Shown here in pieces: positions 7,738 through 15,796 of a stretch of DNA of 64,000 nucleotides. Below the pieces are notes generated by a model. That model was given only the letters and a program-made list of their open reading frames with translations. It had not been told where the DNA came from and did not search any database. Position 1 is the first letter of the stretch, and every line of letters begins with the position of its first letter. The position numbers were made by a program, and so were the translations under genes. This DNA is from Bacillota bacterium (GTDB taxonomy: Bacteria > Bacillota > Clostridia > Christensenellales > Aristaeellaceae). The stretch lies in NCBI GenBank assembly GCA_023425025.1, contig JAFADG010000041.1:62001-126000 (forward strand), given 5' to 3'.

Positions 7738-9318
7738 ATGAAAAACCAACAACAGAGACAGGATACAACAAAAGAGCGGCAAAAGCAAGTGGTGATGCCG
7801 CTGGATGTGGGAATCGAGATCGGAGCGGAGGAATCGGTACGCCTGCTGCTGGAAGTCACGGAAAGGATGGACTTGGAAGGGCTGTACGCGGCATATGACC
7901 GCCAAACGAAAGCAGACGAGGCAACACCGAAGCAGATGCTGCAAATCGTGGTATTGGGGTTCATGGAAGGAGTATATTCCACGCGGGGACTGGAAGCCGC
8001 CTGCCGGAATGATATCCGGTTCATGTACCTGCGGGGAGGGAAACGGGTACCGGACCATAGCCGGTTTGCGAGCTTCATCAGAGACCGGCTGGGAGGGGAA
8101 GTAGGGGAGGGGCTGTTTTACCAGGTGGTGAAGGAGCTACATGGGCGCGGGGAGATAGCGTATAAGCATTTGTTTGTGGACGGGACGAAGACAGAAGCAA
8201 ATGCGAACCGGTACAGCTTTGTGTGGGAGAAATCCACAAAGAAATATGAAGTCCGGCTGGAAGAAAAGCTAAGGGCATTTCTGGACTACCTGATGAGGGC
8301 GTACGGGATATTGCTGCCGGAAGGGGCACCGCCGGAAGAATATATGGCAGCCCTGGAGGAACGTGCATCGGGGATCATCTTTGTCCATGGGCGAGGGAAA
8401 CGGAAAGCCCAGCTACAGCGGGACATAGAGACGCTGAGGGAATACCTTTCACGCAAAGCAAAGTATGCGGATTACAAGGCAGCTTTCAAAGGCAGGAACA
8501 GCTTTTCCAAGACGGACCGGGACGCGACGTTCATGCGGATGAAGGAAGACCACATGAAGAACGGGCAGCTCAAGCCGGGGTACAACCTGCAGCTTGGGGT
8601 GGAGGGAGAATATATTGTGGGTGTAGACTTGAGCAGCGAACGGTCGGACGAACTGACATTGCTGCCCCTTCTTCACCGGATGGACGCGGGACTGGGCCAC
8701 CGCCACCAAGCCGTTGTGACTGACGCAGGATACGAAAGCGAGGAAAACTACACCGGTCTTGAAAAGCGCGGCCAGTCAGCGTATATCAAACCTCAAAACT
8801 ATGAAAAATCGAAAACACGCAAATACGAAAACAATGCGTATTTACGGGAACATATGCCTTACGATGCCCTAAACGATACCTATGCCTGCCCGGCCGGAAA
8901 CTTGTTTATACCGATTGCTGAAACCAAGCGCCGCTCCAAATCGGGATATGTGGCCACAGTCACAGTATACGAATGCTCCGGCTGCCAGGAATGTCCCCGG
9001 AAAAGCCTATGTACCCGCGCCAAAGGCAACCGGCAGATGCAGGTCTCCAAGACGTTCATCGCCCAACGGCAGGCGGCACTGGAACGGATCACCAGCGAGG
9101 AAGGCAAGACCCTGCGCCTGAACCGCTCCATCCAATCCGAAGGCGCCTTTGGCATCCTCAAGCAAAATTATGGCTTCCGGCGCTTCTTAAGACGCGGACA
9201 CGTCCATGTGTTCATCGAAGCGCTGCTATATGCCATGGCTTTCAATCTGAACAAACTCCACGCCAAAATGATGAGGAACAGCTATGGCTGCACGCTGCAC
9301 TTGCTTGATTCTGCGTAA
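7738..9318 (+). CDS. IS1182 family transposase (DDE)
   Basis: At 526 residues this has the IS1182 layout: an N-terminal region with 'DGLYAAYD'-like text (here DLEGLYAAYD), the DUF772-type 'ACRNDIRFMYL..GKRVPDHSRFASFIRDRL', then a DDE nuclease with Asp in 'LFVDGTKTEAN' (about residue 147), Asp in 'VVTDAGYES' (about 327) and Glu in 'SEGAFGILK' (about 467). A Cys-rich insert (YACPAG, ECSGCQECP, SLC, about 380-425) could bind zinc. It cuts and pastes the surrounding element. ATG 7738 has no clear ribosome-binding site; TTG codons at 7717 and 7720 are alternatives, which fits weak transposase translation. The frame looks intact. Confidence 0.92.
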   Translation: MKNQQQRQDTTKERQKQVVMPLDVGIEIGAEESVRLLLEVTERMDLEGLYAAYDRQTKADEATPKQMLQIVVLGFMEGVYSTRGLEAACRNDIRFMYLRGGKRVPDHSRFASFIRDRLGGEVGEGLFYQVVKELHGRGEIAYKHLFVDGTKTEANANRYSFVWEKSTKKYEVRLEEKLRAFLDYLMRAYGILLPEGAPPEEYMAALEERASGIIFVHGRGKRKAQLQRDIETLREYLSRKAKYADYKAAFKGRNSFSKTDRDATFMRMKEDHMKNGQLKPGYNLQLGVEGEYIVGVDLSSERSDELTLLPLLHRMDAGLGHRHQAVVTDAGYESEENYTGLEKRGQSAYIKPQNYEKSKTRKYENNAYLREHMPYDALNDTYACPAGNLFIPIAETKRRSKSGYVATVTVYECSGCQECPRKSLCTRAKGNRQMQVSKTFIAQRQAALERITSEEGKTLRLNRSIQSEGAFGILKQNYGFRRFLRRGHVHVFIEALLYAMAFNLNKLHAKMMRNSYGCTLHLLDSA

Positions 9319-9457
9319 ACTTTTGGACAAGTGCATATGAGGATTAACTTTTTCCGAAGGAATTTTTGAGCCATACATGGCCTGCTGTGTTTCCTGTACG
9401 CATTTTTCGCGAGTTTTCTATTTTGGGGAAATGCTGCTTATGCTTCTATAATAAAAA

Positions 9458-9491
9458 CTGTCGCGCTAGATAAATTTATCTAGCGCGACAG
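9458..9491. repeat. 34-bp perfect palindrome at the right end of the IS
   Basis: Positions 9458-9474 are the exact reverse complement of 9475-9491, centred on taaa|ttta. Its outer arms contain the ctgtcgcgc core of the terminal inverted repeat, so the IS end is present here in both orientations. It could be a cruciform recognition site for the transposase or a terminator. Confidence 0.8.
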
Positions 9492-9502
9492 CCCCCGATC
9501 TT

Positions 9503-9793
9503 TTATTCAATAATGTAATCCGCGCTGGTGGAGCTTTCCCGGATGGCGTGCATGTGCGTCTGTACCGGCAGGTGGACGGGATGGGTGCGGTAGCGTTCCA
9601 GGGATTCCATGGAGTCAAACACCGTGGTCAGGCACAGGTCGCAGGAGCGGCTGCTGTGCAAGGCATCCAGGCCGACCTCCAGGGAGATCATCCCTTCGAT
9701 TTTGCCGGCCATGGAACGAAGCTTCTGCGCGGCTTCCTCCACTACCTGCGGCGATTTGTCCTTCAGCCAGAACATGACGATATGGCGTACCAT
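9503..9793 (-). CDS. Dabb (stress-responsive A/B barrel) family protein
   Basis: This 96-residue protein begins MVRHIVMFWLKDKS, the classic Dabb first strand, followed by 'EAAQKLRSMAGKIEGMISLEVGLD' and ends with 'YRTHPVHLPVQTHMHAI', the usual 'Y..HP.H' motif. These small ferredoxin-like dimeric barrels occur in stress proteins and small cyclases, and the actual role here is unknown. GGAGAAAAAT precedes the chosen ATG; a longer upstream frame that overlaps the galT promoter region is rejected. It is divergent from galT and lies 7 bp beyond the IS right end. Confidence 0.85.
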   Translation of the reverse strand: MVRHIVMFWLKDKSPQVVEEAAQKLRSMAGKIEGMISLEVGLDALHSSRSCDLCLTTVFDSMESLERYRTHPVHLPVQTHMHAIRESSTSADYIIE

Positions 9794-9834
9794 ATTTTTC
9801 TCCTTTGCGGTTTTCAGCTTTCCGGCTTCGCGCA

Positions 9835-9864
9835 TTGACACCTGCCGGATATGTCCATTATAAT
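9835..9864 (+). promoter_or_regulatory. Sigma-A promoter of galT
   Basis: A consensus TTGACA (9835-9840) and consensus TATAAT (9859-9864) lie 18 nt apart, 63 bp before the galT start. The -35 sits in the 5' leader region of the divergent Dabb gene. Confidence 0.7.
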
Positions 9865-9926
9865 GCAGACTGACCAGGGTGGCAATGCTGCAACGAGAAA
9901 CGCTTAATGGAAATGGAGACAGATAC

Positions 9927-11468
9927 ATGACGCATGAGGAAATGGCGCGCAGGGCAGTAGAGGGGCTGCTCTTTTTTGCGGCGAAAAAGGGCTTGTTGGA
10001 ACAAGAGGATGTGCCCTATGCAAGAAATCTTTTGCTGGATGTAATGCATCTGGATGCGCCGGGAGACATTGCCCCGGTGGAGGATGTTCCGGAAACGGCC
10101 ACCGTGTATCTGGAAGCGCTTTTGGATGCCGCCGTAGGCATGAGCCTGATTGAGGATACCTTAACGGAACGCGATCTGTTCAGCACCCGCGTCATGGGCT
10201 GCGTGACGCCGGCGCCGGTTGCGGTCCGCCGGGAATTTCAAAGGCTGCTGGAGGAAAAAGGCCCGGAGGCTGCCACCCAGTGGTTTTATCAGATGTGCCG
10301 GGACTGCGATTACATCCGCGTGGACCATATCAAAAAGAACATCCGCTATTTTGCGAAAACGGATTGCGGCGAACTGGAGATCACCATCAACCTTTCCAAA
10401 CCTGAAAAGGATCCCAAGGAGATCGCCAGGCTGAAAAACGCGCCGCAGGGCGGCTATCCCCAGTGCATGCTGTGTATTGAAAATCCCGGCTACGCCGGCC
10501 GCCTGAACTTTCCTGCCAGGCAGAACCACAGGGTGGTGCCTGTAACGCTGGGCGGCGGCAAATGGTATATCCAGTATTCGCCGTATCTGTATTATCCCGA
10601 GCACTGCATCGTTTTCAACAGCCGTCATGTGCCCATGGTCATATCGCAGCAGTCCTTTGAACGGTTGTTTGATTTTGCGGATCAGTTTCCGCATTATTTT
10701 ATCGGCTCCAACGCCGATCTGCCCATCGTGGGCGGCTCCATTTTGAACCATGACCATTTCCAGGGCGGCCATTATACCTTCCCCATGGACAAGGCCGCGG
10801 ACAGCGTTGAGCTTGCGTCCCCCGTGCCCAATATCCGCGCCGCGGTGCTTGACTGGCCCATGTCCGCCATCGCCCTGTACGGTAAGGACCGGGAAGCGCT
10901 GATTGCGCAGGCTGTCAGCATCCTTGCCCTCTGGCGGGAATACAGCGACCCCGCGCGCGACATCCTGGCCCACACCGCGGAGCCCCACAACACCATCACC
11001 CCCATCCTGCGCAGAGCGGACGGGGAATACAAGCTGATGCTGGTGCTCAGGAACAACCGCACGACGAAGGAGCATCCCCTGGGGCTGTTCCATCCTCACG
11101 CGCCGCTGCACCACATCAAAAAGGAAAACATCGGCCTCATTGAGGTGATGGGCCTGTTCATCCTTCCCGGCCGGCTGAAGGAAGAATTGAAGGAGCTGGA
11201 GGGCTATCTCACCGGCGCAAAACCCTTGACGGAACCGGATGCGCAGGATCCTGCCCACAAGCATTTTACCTGGCTAACAGAGGTCGCAAAAAAAACCGGT
11301 ACAAGCCTTTCGACGGACGCGGCGCGGCAAGCGCTGCAAAATGCCGTGGCCGATGTGTGCAGCCAGGTGCTTGCGGATGCCGGCGTATACAAGCAGACCG
11401 AGGATGGGTGCCGCGGTATGCTGGCCTTCTTGAAAACGGCGGGCTATGCGAAGCTGAAAAAGGCTTGA
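9927..11468 (+). CDS. galT: UDP-glucose--hexose-1-phosphate uridylyltransferase, class II (Firmicute type)
   Basis: This 513-residue enzyme matches the long class II GalT of Firmicutes, not the 350-residue E. coli type. Landmarks are the N-terminal 'DVPYARNLLLDVM', 'RVMGCVTPAPVAVRREF', 'QGGYPQCMLCIENPGYAGRLNFPARQNHR', 'WYIQYSPYLYYPEHCIVF' and the active-site 'SILNHDHFQGGHY', which carries the nucleophilic His. It exchanges UMP between UDP-glucose and galactose 1-phosphate in the Leloir pathway. The ATG at 9927 follows GGAGA. No galK or galE is nearby, so galT is alone here with its own consensus promoter, and a separate promoter serves the gene behind it. Confidence 0.92.
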   Translation: MTHEEMARRAVEGLLFFAAKKGLLEQEDVPYARNLLLDVMHLDAPGDIAPVEDVPETATVYLEALLDAAVGMSLIEDTLTERDLFSTRVMGCVTPAPVAVRREFQRLLEEKGPEAATQWFYQMCRDCDYIRVDHIKKNIRYFAKTDCGELEITINLSKPEKDPKEIARLKNAPQGGYPQCMLCIENPGYAGRLNFPARQNHRVVPVTLGGGKWYIQYSPYLYYPEHCIVFNSRHVPMVISQQSFERLFDFADQFPHYFIGSNADLPIVGGSILNHDHFQGGHYTFPMDKAADSVELASPVPNIRAAVLDWPMSAIALYGKDREALIAQAVSILALWREYSDPARDILAHTAEPHNTITPILRRADGEYKLMLVLRNNRTTKEHPLGLFHPHAPLHHIKKENIGLIEVMGLFILPGRLKEELKELEGYLTGAKPLTEPDAQDPAHKHFTWLTEVAKKTGTSLSTDAARQALQNAVADVCSQVLADAGVYKQTEDGCRGMLAFLKTAGYAKLKKA

Positions 11469-11492
11469 CGCACCTTTACAATACAGTATAAT
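11465..11492 (+). promoter_or_regulatory. Putative promoter of the GH127-like gene
   Basis: TTGACG (11465-11470, overlapping the galT stop) and consensus TATAAT (11487-11492) are 16 nt apart and lie 54 bp before the next start codon, suggesting independent transcription from galT. Confidence 0.55.
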
Positions 11493-11545
11493 GAAGCCAT
11501 GGACAGGCTGTACCCTTACCAAGGAATGAATGTTGGAGGATCACT

Positions 11546-13285
11546 ATGCCCAAGAAACCGATGCTCACAAAAGCCCCCCTCACCGACGCCTGCTTTGCGC
11601 CGCTGCCGTACAAGGCGGTACGGCCCCAGGGGGAGCTTTACCATAGACTCAAGGATGCCGCCCGGTGGGTATCCAAAATGTCCTGGGAGGACGACCGCCT
11701 TTTGGGCTATGCCGCGCTGGCCTTTTTGACAGACGATCAAACCCTTCTCGCGCAGGCTCGCGAGCGGGTGGAATTGATCCTTGCCGCGCAGCGGGAGGAC
11801 GGCGCGTGGGAGGCGGGAAGCAGCCTTTCGTTCCAGGCGTCGGTTATGCGGGGGTTGATTGCCTGGTACGCGTCCACAGCCGACAAGCGGGTGCTGCTTT
11901 ATTTGCTGAAAAGCCTGCAATATGTATACAAGAATGCGGAAAAGCTGTTCGAAACCTTTTCTGACGCGGCACTGACGGGGGAATTCGGCTATGCCGCCAT
12001 TTGCGTATACCAATGGGCAGACAAGGGCTTTTTGCTGAAGCTGATTGAAAAGCTCCGCAGCCTGGGGCTGGACTGGACGGGTTTTTTCCATACCTTTCCT
12101 GTAACCCGGTCCTTTACAAAGCACATTTCCCCGGAGGAAATGAAAAAGGGCCTGGCGTCCCCCGACGGGCAAACCCGTGCCTATTACGAAAAGCAGAAGA
12201 TCATGGCCGATGGGCTAGCGCTGGCCAAGGGTTTGAAAACCCCTGCCGTGCTCTCGCGGTTTTCCGGCAGCAGCAAGGAGCAGGAGGCCGGCAGGATCGG
12301 CCTGGAAAAGGTGATGCGTTATCATGGCACCGCCCACGGCCTGTTTGCGGCGGAGCCCGCGCTGATGGGCGGCGACCCTTCCTGCGGCATCGACGGCCGG
12401 GCCGCGGCGGAAGCCATGTTCTCCCTGGAACAGCTGCTGATTTCCCAAGGGGGAGTCTGGTTTGCCGACGCTTGGGAGAAGATCGCCCTCAATATCCTGC
12501 CGGCCATGGAGAAAAACGGCCGCATCCGCCCGTACCAGCGGGTCAACGGCCCCTTTCCATCAGAATCAAAGCCCGTTGCCGAAGTGGGGCCCTGGGTCGA
12601 TGCCTGGCTCAAGGGCATGACCGGGTACGCTTCCGGCCTGTGGATGGCGGCCAAGGACGAGGGCCTGGCGCTGATGGGCTATGCGCCGTCAACGCTGCGC
12701 TGGAAAATCGGGACGACAGCCATCGCCATCTGTGTAGAGGGAAAGTACCCCCTGGATGGGGAGATCACAATATCCATGCAACTAAAGAAACCGGCGGCTT
12801 TCCCGCTGCATTTGCGCATTCCGGCCTGGGCGGAGGATGCGCAGGTGCTTGTGAATGACGAGGGCGGGCAAACCGCGCAGGCCGGCAGCTTTTTTGTGCT
12901 GAACCGTACCTGGCAGGACGGCGACAAGGTGCAGCTTTCCTTGCCCATGCAGCCCCGTCTGACCCGCTGGCACCACCAAAGCGCCGCGGTGGAGGCTGGG
13001 CCGCTTTTGATGGCGCTGTCGGTGGATGGGGAACAGCCGCTGTGGCAGCTGGCCATTGCGCCTGATGAAGCAATGAGCGTGGCCCTCGCGGAAAAAGACG
13101 GCGGGGAACAACTGCAGGTATCTGCCGTGTTCCGCAAAGTCCCTGAATGGGATGCCAAGGGGGAAAAACTCACAATGCCACCGATCCGCCCGGAGCTTGC
13201 AGGCGATGCCCTGACGCTTCATTTGACGCCCTATGGGGAGACGGTATGCCGCATGGCCCAGTTTCCCGTAGCAGCGGAGGAGTGA
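11546..13285 (+). CDS. GH127-like (DUF1680) protein, divergent
   Basis: A 579-residue, mostly helical protein. The N-terminal half has (alpha/alpha)-barrel features ('DDRLLGYAALAFLTDD', 'HGTAHGLFAAEPALMGGDPSCGIDGRAAAEAMFSLEQLL') and the second half the beta-sandwich typical of DUF1680/GH127, including 'FPLHLRIPAWAEDAQVLVNDE' and 'RLTRWHHQSAAVEAGPLLMAL'. Family members characterised so far are beta-L-arabinofuranosidases, with a Cys nucleophile in a CCxxN-type motif. I cannot find that Cys pair here: the corresponding stretch reads YASGLWMAAKDEGLALMGYAP. So it may be inactive on arabinosides or use another mechanism. No signal peptide, so cytoplasmic. It ends 1 bp before the dus gene. Confidence 0.65.
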   Translation: MPKKPMLTKAPLTDACFAPLPYKAVRPQGELYHRLKDAARWVSKMSWEDDRLLGYAALAFLTDDQTLLAQARERVELILAAQREDGAWEAGSSLSFQASVMRGLIAWYASTADKRVLLYLLKSLQYVYKNAEKLFETFSDAALTGEFGYAAICVYQWADKGFLLKLIEKLRSLGLDWTGFFHTFPVTRSFTKHISPEEMKKGLASPDGQTRAYYEKQKIMADGLALAKGLKTPAVLSRFSGSSKEQEAGRIGLEKVMRYHGTAHGLFAAEPALMGGDPSCGIDGRAAAEAMFSLEQLLISQGGVWFADAWEKIALNILPAMEKNGRIRPYQRVNGPFPSESKPVAEVGPWVDAWLKGMTGYASGLWMAAKDEGLALMGYAPSTLRWKIGTTAIAICVEGKYPLDGEITISMQLKKPAAFPLHLRIPAWAEDAQVLVNDEGGQTAQAGSFFVLNRTWQDGDKVQLSLPMQPRLTRWHHQSAAVEAGPLLMALSVDGEQPLWQLAIAPDEAMSVALAEKDGGEQLQVSAVFRKVPEWDAKGEKLTMPPIRPELAGDALTLHLTPYGETVCRMAQFPVAAEE

Positions 13286-13286
13286 T

Positions 13287-14240
13287 ATGCCCGCTTTTGA
13301 CCTTCGCCTGGCGCCCATGGCGGGCGTCAGCGATTGGCCTTTCCGGCTGTTGTGCTTTGAGCAGGGTTGCGACGCCGCCTATACTGAAATGGTCAGCGCC
13401 ATGGGCTTAAAGTGCGCGCCGCCCGGCAATTTGGCTACGGAGCAGCTTTTGCAAATCCACCCGGATGAAGGGCCTGTCTACCTGCAGATTTTCGGCAAGG
13501 AGCCGGACATCATGGGCTGGGCGGCCGCAAAGCTTGAAGAAAGAGGGCTCTACCGGGGCATTGATATCAATATGGGCTGCCCGGCCCCCAAAATTGCGGG
13601 CAATGGGGAAGGCAGCGGGCTGATGCAAACGCCGCAACTGGCGGAAGCAATCATGCGCGCTGTCGTGAAGGCCGTATCCCTGCCTGTTTCCGTCAAGCTG
13701 CGCCTTGGGTGGGATGAAAGCTCCGTCAACGTGCTGGACCTAGGCCGCGCCGCGGAGCAGGCCGGGGTGCAGACAGTGATCGTGCATGGCCGCACCCGGG
13801 CCCAGCAGTATGGCGGCAAGGCGGATTGGGATGCCATCGCCTGCGTAAAGCAGACGCTGTCCATCCCGGTGCTTGGCAACGGCGATGTGTTCAGCGCCGG
13901 CGACGCCCTTTTCATGCTTCGCCACACGGGGTGCGACGGGGTGCTGATCGGCCGGGGGGCCATGGGCAATCCGTGGCTGTTTTCCCAGGCGAAGGCTGTC
14001 CTAAGCGGCGAGGAACCCACCCAGCCCTCCCTTTCTCAGCGCGTTCAAACAGCGCTGCGCCACGCCCGCATGATGGCGCAGTGGAAGGGGGAAGACGTGG
14101 CGGTCCGGGAAATGCGCAAGCATATCGGCTGGTATGCCGGGGGTCTGAAAGGCGCGTCAAAGCTCAGGGCGATGGCCAATGGCGCAAAAACCATGGCTGA
14201 GCTGGAGGCGTGCCTCGCCCTGTGGGCTGATCCGGCCTGA
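13287..14240 (+). CDS. tRNA-dihydrouridine synthase (DusB-like)
   Basis: This 317-residue FMN-dependent TIM barrel starts 'LRLAPMAGVSDWPFRLLC', the standard Dus entry, and contains 'DINMGCPAPKIAGNGEGSGLM' with the catalytic Cys, 'VSVKLRLGWDESSVN', 'TVIVHGRTRAQQYGGKADWDAI', 'PVLGNGDVFSAGDAL' and 'GVLIGRGAMGNPWLF'. It reduces specific uridines in tRNA to dihydrouridine. The common DusB motif has NG(D/E)GSALM, which matches well. GCGGAGGAG ends the previous gene and serves as its ribosome-binding site, so it is cotranslated with the GH127-like gene, although the functions are unrelated. Confidence 0.93.
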   Translation: MPAFDLRLAPMAGVSDWPFRLLCFEQGCDAAYTEMVSAMGLKCAPPGNLATEQLLQIHPDEGPVYLQIFGKEPDIMGWAAAKLEERGLYRGIDINMGCPAPKIAGNGEGSGLMQTPQLAEAIMRAVVKAVSLPVSVKLRLGWDESSVNVLDLGRAAEQAGVQTVIVHGRTRAQQYGGKADWDAIACVKQTLSIPVLGNGDVFSAGDALFMLRHTGCDGVLIGRGAMGNPWLFSQAKAVLSGEEPTQPSLSQRVQTALRHARMMAQWKGEDVAVREMRKHIGWYAGGLKGASKLRAMANGAKTMAELEACLALWADPA

Positions 14241-14327
14241 CCGATTGAGAAAATGGGGGAATGGATGCAGGGTTTTCCATTACCCATTCGTTCGATTCCA
14301 TGGAGAATGCCGGAAGGAGTATTGCAA

Positions 14328-15779
14328 ATGATAAAGCGCCGTCCGGGCGTTTGCGCCTTGGTAATCGCCGTACTGTTCCTGCTTTGCTGCCTTATGTATT
14401 CCGCCGCCCTGGCGGAAGAAGCGCCCGCGCTGTCGCCCATGCTGGCGCAGTGGCTTGAAAAAGCGGAAAGCGGGAACCCCCAAAATATCACGCTTTCGGC
14501 CTCGCTGCATGCGCTGGTGCCCTTTGGGGAAGAAACGCTGTCCATGATGAACCGTATTCTGAACGAGTGCAGGCTCAATGTAGGCTGGCAGATGTTAAGC
14601 CAGGTGGAAACCAGCAGGACGCAGCTTTTGATCGGGCAGGAAACGGCGGTCGATATCCTGGAGCAATCAGGCGAGCAGACGCTTGCGCAGACATCCCTTT
14701 TGCCCGGCGTGACGCTGTCCGGCGAGGAGGGGTCGCCCTTATCCCAACTGCTGGGGGAGGAAACGGAGATCCCTTTCTGGGCCGCGGGCGTCCCTGATCC
14801 GATGGCGCTTGCCCAGAAGATACCGGAGGCATTGTCCGCTCTTTCTGCTTATGCGGTGGAGAAAGAGGGGAGCTTTGGTCTTCTTTCGGTTATTACCGCC
14901 CGCAAGGCGCTTGTGTACACCGTGCCGGAAGGGGAGGCGGAGCATTTAAAGGAAACGCTTCAAAAGCTTGCGGAGGACTTGAGCTGGCGGGAAGCGGCCG
15001 CGCTTTTCTCATCGGTCAGCATGAAGGGCGATGCGGTGATCACGCTGTATCAGACATCACAAGGGAAAAACGTGGGGCTCGGCGTTAAGGCCACCCTGGG
15101 CTTTGACAATGTATCCGCGCGCACAGTGACTTTTCTCTGGGCTTTCCGGTCCGACGCGGAGCAATGCATACAGTCCCTAAGCCTCAAGGCGCCTGCGGCC
15201 GCAGGCTCGGATGATCTTACGGTGACCGGCAAATGGAACCTGGAAAGCAAGAAGGCGAAGAACACCCTTTCTTTTGGGCTGGATATCAAAAACAAGCTCA
15301 GCAAAAAGACATCGCGGGAGCAATGGACCGGCAAGCTGGATTGCCTGCTGGCGGACGATAACCAGCGCGTGGAAGGGGAAATCAAACGGACGGTTAGCGG
15401 CCCGGAGGAGGATACGCACACCCTTGTCATACAGCCCAGCCTTTTGGCGTATAGGTCAGGGGAAGAAGTGTCCTTAAAGGGCAATGCGCGCATCGCCGTA
15501 AGCAAAGACAAGGCGGTTCAGACAGATGTCACCATTTCCCTGGCGGCGGATCAAAGCGCGGAGCTTGTATGGAACAGCACCGGCGATATTCTGTCATTGA
15601 GCGGGATGACGGCAGACCAGGCCGCGGAGCTTGCGCAAACGGTGCAAGCCAATGCGGTGGCTTCCCTTTGGCAGGCCGTGCTGATGCTGCCGGAATCGTC
15701 GCTGGAGCTGATCAAAAAGAGCATCCCCCAGGAAGACTGGGACAAAATATCTCAGGCGGGTTTTCAGGTGAGCCAATGA
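14328..15779 (+). CDS. Secreted protein of unknown function, paralogue 1
   Basis: I do not recognise this 483-residue protein. It has a long signal peptide (basic MIKRRPG, hydrophobic core to about residue 30, SAALA-EE cleavage). The mature region is rich in Ala, Ser, Leu and Lys with alternating short strands and helices, e.g. 'DDLTVTGKWNLESKKAKNTLSFGLDIKNKLSKK', suggesting repeated beta-hairpins. No cysteine pairs, catalytic motif or membrane anchor is visible after the signal. AAGGAG precedes ATG 14328; an upstream in-frame start lacks such a site. The next gene, 17 bp on, encodes a similar-looking secreted protein, and the two probably form an operon and a functional pair. Confidence 0.6.
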   Translation: MIKRRPGVCALVIAVLFLLCCLMYSAALAEEAPALSPMLAQWLEKAESGNPQNITLSASLHALVPFGEETLSMMNRILNECRLNVGWQMLSQVETSRTQLLIGQETAVDILEQSGEQTLAQTSLLPGVTLSGEEGSPLSQLLGEETEIPFWAAGVPDPMALAQKIPEALSALSAYAVEKEGSFGLLSVITARKALVYTVPEGEAEHLKETLQKLAEDLSWREAAALFSSVSMKGDAVITLYQTSQGKNVGLGVKATLGFDNVSARTVTFLWAFRSDAEQCIQSLSLKAPAAAGSDDLTVTGKWNLESKKAKNTLSFGLDIKNKLSKKTSREQWTGKLDCLLADDNQRVEGEIKRTVSGPEEDTHTLVIQPSLLAYRSGEEVSLKGNARIAVSKDKAVQTDVTISLAADQSAELVWNSTGDILSLSGMTADQAAELAQTVQANAVASLWQAVLMLPESSLELIKKSIPQEDWDKISQAGFQVSQ

Positions 15780-15796
15780 TCGGGGAGGGATGAACG

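Larger units (their letters stand above)
7657..9495. mobile_element. Complete IS1182-family insertion sequence (1839 bp)
   Basis: The element is bounded by 13-bp perfect terminal inverted repeats: ggggctgtcgcgc at 7657-7669 and its reverse complement at 9483-9495. One intact transposase fills most of it. A terminator-like hairpin sits just inside the left end, and the right end is part of a 34-bp perfect palindrome. No convincing target-site duplication flanks it, so either the insertion is old or the ends used are one or two bases different. It lies between the GlsB-like gene and the Dabb gene, interrupting neither. Intact reading frame and IRs suggest it may still be mobile. Confidence 0.85.

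Noticed and set aside
7650..9510. Target-site duplication of the IS
   Set aside because: The bases just outside the inverted repeats (gcagt and cgatc) do not match, so no duplication can be claimed.
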